Assembly: GCA_946549155.1 (NCBI GenBank)
Contig: CAMNQN010000171.1
Coordinates: 1-7,288 of the forward strand
DNA from: an uncultured Lachnospiraceae bacterium
GTDB lineage: Bacteria; Bacillota; Clostridia; Lachnospirales; Lachnospiraceae
DNA length: 7,288 nucleotides
Direction of reading: 5' to 3'
The notes under the pieces were generated by a model that was not told the origin of the DNA, searched no databases, and saw only the letters and a program-made list of their open reading frames with translations. Below, piece by piece: positions 6,301 to 7,288 of the stretch (position 1 is its first letter; each line of letters begins with the position of its first letter). Both the position numbers and the translations under genes were made by a program.

Positions 6301-6337
6301 AAAAATGGCTGCCGTCCCCCGCACGGTAACAGCAGCC
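6301..6337 (-). terminator. Terminator or attenuator between the SEC-C and DUF218 genes
   Basis: In minus-strand RNA GGCUGCUGU (6337-6329) pairs with ACGGCAGCC (6315-6307), a 9-bp stem with one G-U pair, followed by AUUUUU (6306-6301). It starts 13 bases after the SEC-C stop codon and ends 11 bases before the ribosome binding site of the DUF218 gene. Partial read-through is likely if the genes form one operon. Confidence 0.8.
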
Positions 6338-6349
6338 CACACTTTCTTC

Positions 6350-6850
6350 TTATCTTCCGCAGCAATATTTATATTTCTTACCGCTGCCGCAGGGGCAGGG
6401 ATCATTTCTTCCAATCTTCTTCCCCTTCACAATGGTGTTCATCTTCTTCGCCTCACGGTAGAGATTCTTCTTCGTCTCCTCGTCAAAGATCTCATCCCAC
6501 ATGGGCAGATTGTACAGCCAGTCCGCCTTGGCATCCACCATATTCTTGTACAGCAGTTCCTTATCAAATCCAAGGTTCACCACCGTATCCTCTGTCATCT
6601 CCTCAATGGGATTCTGCTCCTTCAGGCTGTCATTGATGCCATCCAGAAAACCGGTCATCGTCTGAACGGAAAGATCATACTTCTCCGCCAGCTCCTTAAC
6701 GGTACCAGTCACCACCTCGTCCGGATTCGTGAGAAGCTGTTCGTATACACCCTTCTCCTTCAGAAAATACTCGGACCAGAATTTCTGCAGCTGTTTTTTA
6801 TCTGCTTCCTGAGAGTATGCAACCTCTCTCCACTCCTGTAATAAAGCCAT
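6350..6850 (-). CDS. SEC-C metal-binding motif protein
   Basis: A 166-residue protein of a type widespread in Lachnospiraceae. It ends in a SEC-C motif (residues 147-166) with cysteines C152, C154, C163 and C164 in the order CPCGSGKKYKYCC; this motif, named from the SecA C-terminus, binds zinc. The first 140 residues are helical and acidic, with segments such as MALLQEWREVAYSQEADKKQL and KADWLYNLPMWDEIFDE, and have no signal peptide. The SEC-C motif suggests a link to protein export, ribosomes or chaperone contacts, but no function is established for this small family. The ATG at 6850 has AAGGA about ten bases upstream. A near-consensus promoter lies about 75 bases upstream. It is the first gene of the SEC-C/DUF218/YwlG block, though a terminator follows it directly. 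Confidence 0.93.
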   Translation of the reverse strand: MALLQEWREVAYSQEADKKQLQKFWSEYFLKEKGVYEQLLTNPDEVVTGTVKELAEKYDLSVQTMTGFLDGINDSLKEQNPIEEMTEDTVVNLGFDKELLYKNMVDAKADWLYNLPMWDEIFDEETKKNLYREAKKMNTIVKGKKIGRNDPCPCGSGKKYKYCCGR

Positions 6851-6923
6851 CTTTAATCCATCCTTCGTTTCTATTGTTTTCCTGTTTTAGTCTGTGCGTT
6901 AGCGCAGGCCTGTATTCTGTGAC

Positions 6924-6952
6924 ATTATACCGTATTCTGCCCCATTTTTCAA
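6924..6952 (-). promoter_or_regulatory. Strong sigma-A type promoter of the SEC-C gene
   Basis: On the minus strand TTGAAA (6952-6947) is followed by exactly 17 bases and then TATAAT (6929-6924). The -10 is perfect and the -35 matches five of six consensus bases. Transcription would begin near 6917 and give a leader of about 66 bases, with a short TGCG/CGCA hairpin. Nothing else gene-like is seen between 6851 and 7054. Confidence 0.9.
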
Positions 6953-7054
6953 TCCCCAGATCAAAACATTCCTTTCCCTATCCTTAAACCCACCACTGTT
7001 TGAGGGGCTGTTTTCGTGTTTTGTTAACTACCCAGACGCAGGAAAAGACGGGGC

Positions 7055-7288
7055 CGGGCGGGCAGATACCGCTGGAAAACTGCTCCGGATACAAGAAACG
7101 CTAGGATGGAGCCGCCCTCCGATTTCGGGCACCGGGGCAGTTCGCCAGGAAATCCTGATGATTTCCCGGCTCAGTGCCCCTGAGCCGTCAGCCTTGTAGG
7201 CGGCCGTTTCTCCCGAAATCGGAGGGCGCTCCATCCAAACGTTTCTATGTATCCTGCGCAATGTTTTCCAGAGGCATCTGCCCGCCCG
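7055..7288 (-). repeat. Large near-palindromic repeat element with branched centre, cut by the window end
   Basis: The arms 7055-7129 and 7212-7288 are reverse complements over about 75 bases, with roughly 65 matched positions and a few one- or two-base bulges. The innermost CCCTCCGATTTCGGG and the outermost CGGGCGGGCAG are perfectly matched. An open frame at 7028-7261 on the minus strand is judged a by-product of the palindrome. Homology to the left window end continues beyond the proximal arm to about 7013, and the distal arm reaches the last base of the window, so the whole element is longer. In minus-strand RNA two of the arm differences become G-U pairs. Possible identities are a MITE-like or REP-like dispersed element or a structured RNA. 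No known family was recognised. Confidence 0.85.
7130..7211 (-). other. Branched central domain of the palindromic element
   Basis: Between the long arms lie two perfect 7-bp hairpins with five-base loops: GGAAATC/GATTTCC (7148-7166) and GGCTCAG/CTGAGCC (7168-7186). Weaker 3-bp hairpins occur at 7136-7146 and 7191-7201. The five-base loop TGCCC (7175-7179) is fully complementary to GGGCA at 7135-7139, so a pseudoknot is possible, in competition with the weak hairpin at 7136-7146. Confidence 0.7.

Noticed and set aside
6296..6301. Perfect TATAAT on the minus strand just upstream of the DUF218 gene
   Set aside because: The base run overlaps the terminator U tract, no -35 lies 16-18 bases upstream, and the implied start site would fall within the ribosome binding site.
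6962..7020. Possible hairpin terminator upstream of the SEC-C promoter
   Set aside because: Only short runs of three or four pairs can form around CCCACCACTGTTTGAGGGG, with no convincing stem.
7028..7261. Minus-strand open frame of 77 codons across the palindromic element
   Set aside because: Its length follows from the GC-rich inverted arms. It has no recognisable domain or ribosome binding site, and it reads straight through the hairpins.
1..7288. Circular molecule, or composite transposon with the repeat as its ends
   Set aside because: The last 26 bases equal 6-31, not 1-26, so the ends do not simply overlap. The cargo is thrS and other chromosomal genes with no transposase.

Overview
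The window looks like chromosomal DNA of an anaerobic Firmicute, most likely a Lachnospiraceae (Clostridia) member. This rests on a threonine T-box leader in front of thrS, on protein families typical of that group (duplicated DUF1540, YwlG/TIGR01440, a SEC-C protein opening MALLQEWREVAY, and a PD-(D/E)XK protein with a coiled-coil tail), on strong AGGAGG ribosome binding sites, and on roughly balanced base composition. The species cannot be named from the sequence. Every intact gene lies on the minus strand.

Reading in the direction of transcription (right to left): positions 7288-7055 hold a large near-palindromic repeat with a branched centre, cut by the window edge. A near-consensus promoter (6924-6952) then drives a SEC-C protein (6350-6850), which ends in a terminator (6301-6337). 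Just past it are a DUF218/YdcF-like membrane protein (5531-6280) and a YwlG-family protein (4845-5435). This block closes at a bidirectional hairpin terminator (4795-4837), which also serves the only plus-strand coding remnant, a probable Sel1/TPR-repeat fragment ending at 4755.

A mainly AT-rich intergenic stretch leads to a PD-(D/E)XK nuclease-fold gene (3249-4205), whose ribosome binding site sits inside a perfect 6-bp hairpin. Six bases past its stop codon lies the promoter of the next unit: a T-box leader with an ACC (Thr) specifier and a terminator, a small alanine-rich single-pass membrane protein (2549-2827), and threonyl-tRNA synthetase (556-2490). A two-repeat DUF1540 protein (151-468) follows, then a GAAA-loop hairpin terminator (101-130). 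Uncharged tRNA-Thr should therefore raise expression of both the small protein and thrS.

Positions 1-73 carry an arm of the same repeat family in opposite orientation to the proximal arm at the right end. Both window ends thus fall inside copies of one dispersed element, which suggests a repeat-bounded contig. The least explained items are this palindromic element, the masked ribosome binding site, and the uncharacterised small protein placed under T-box control.
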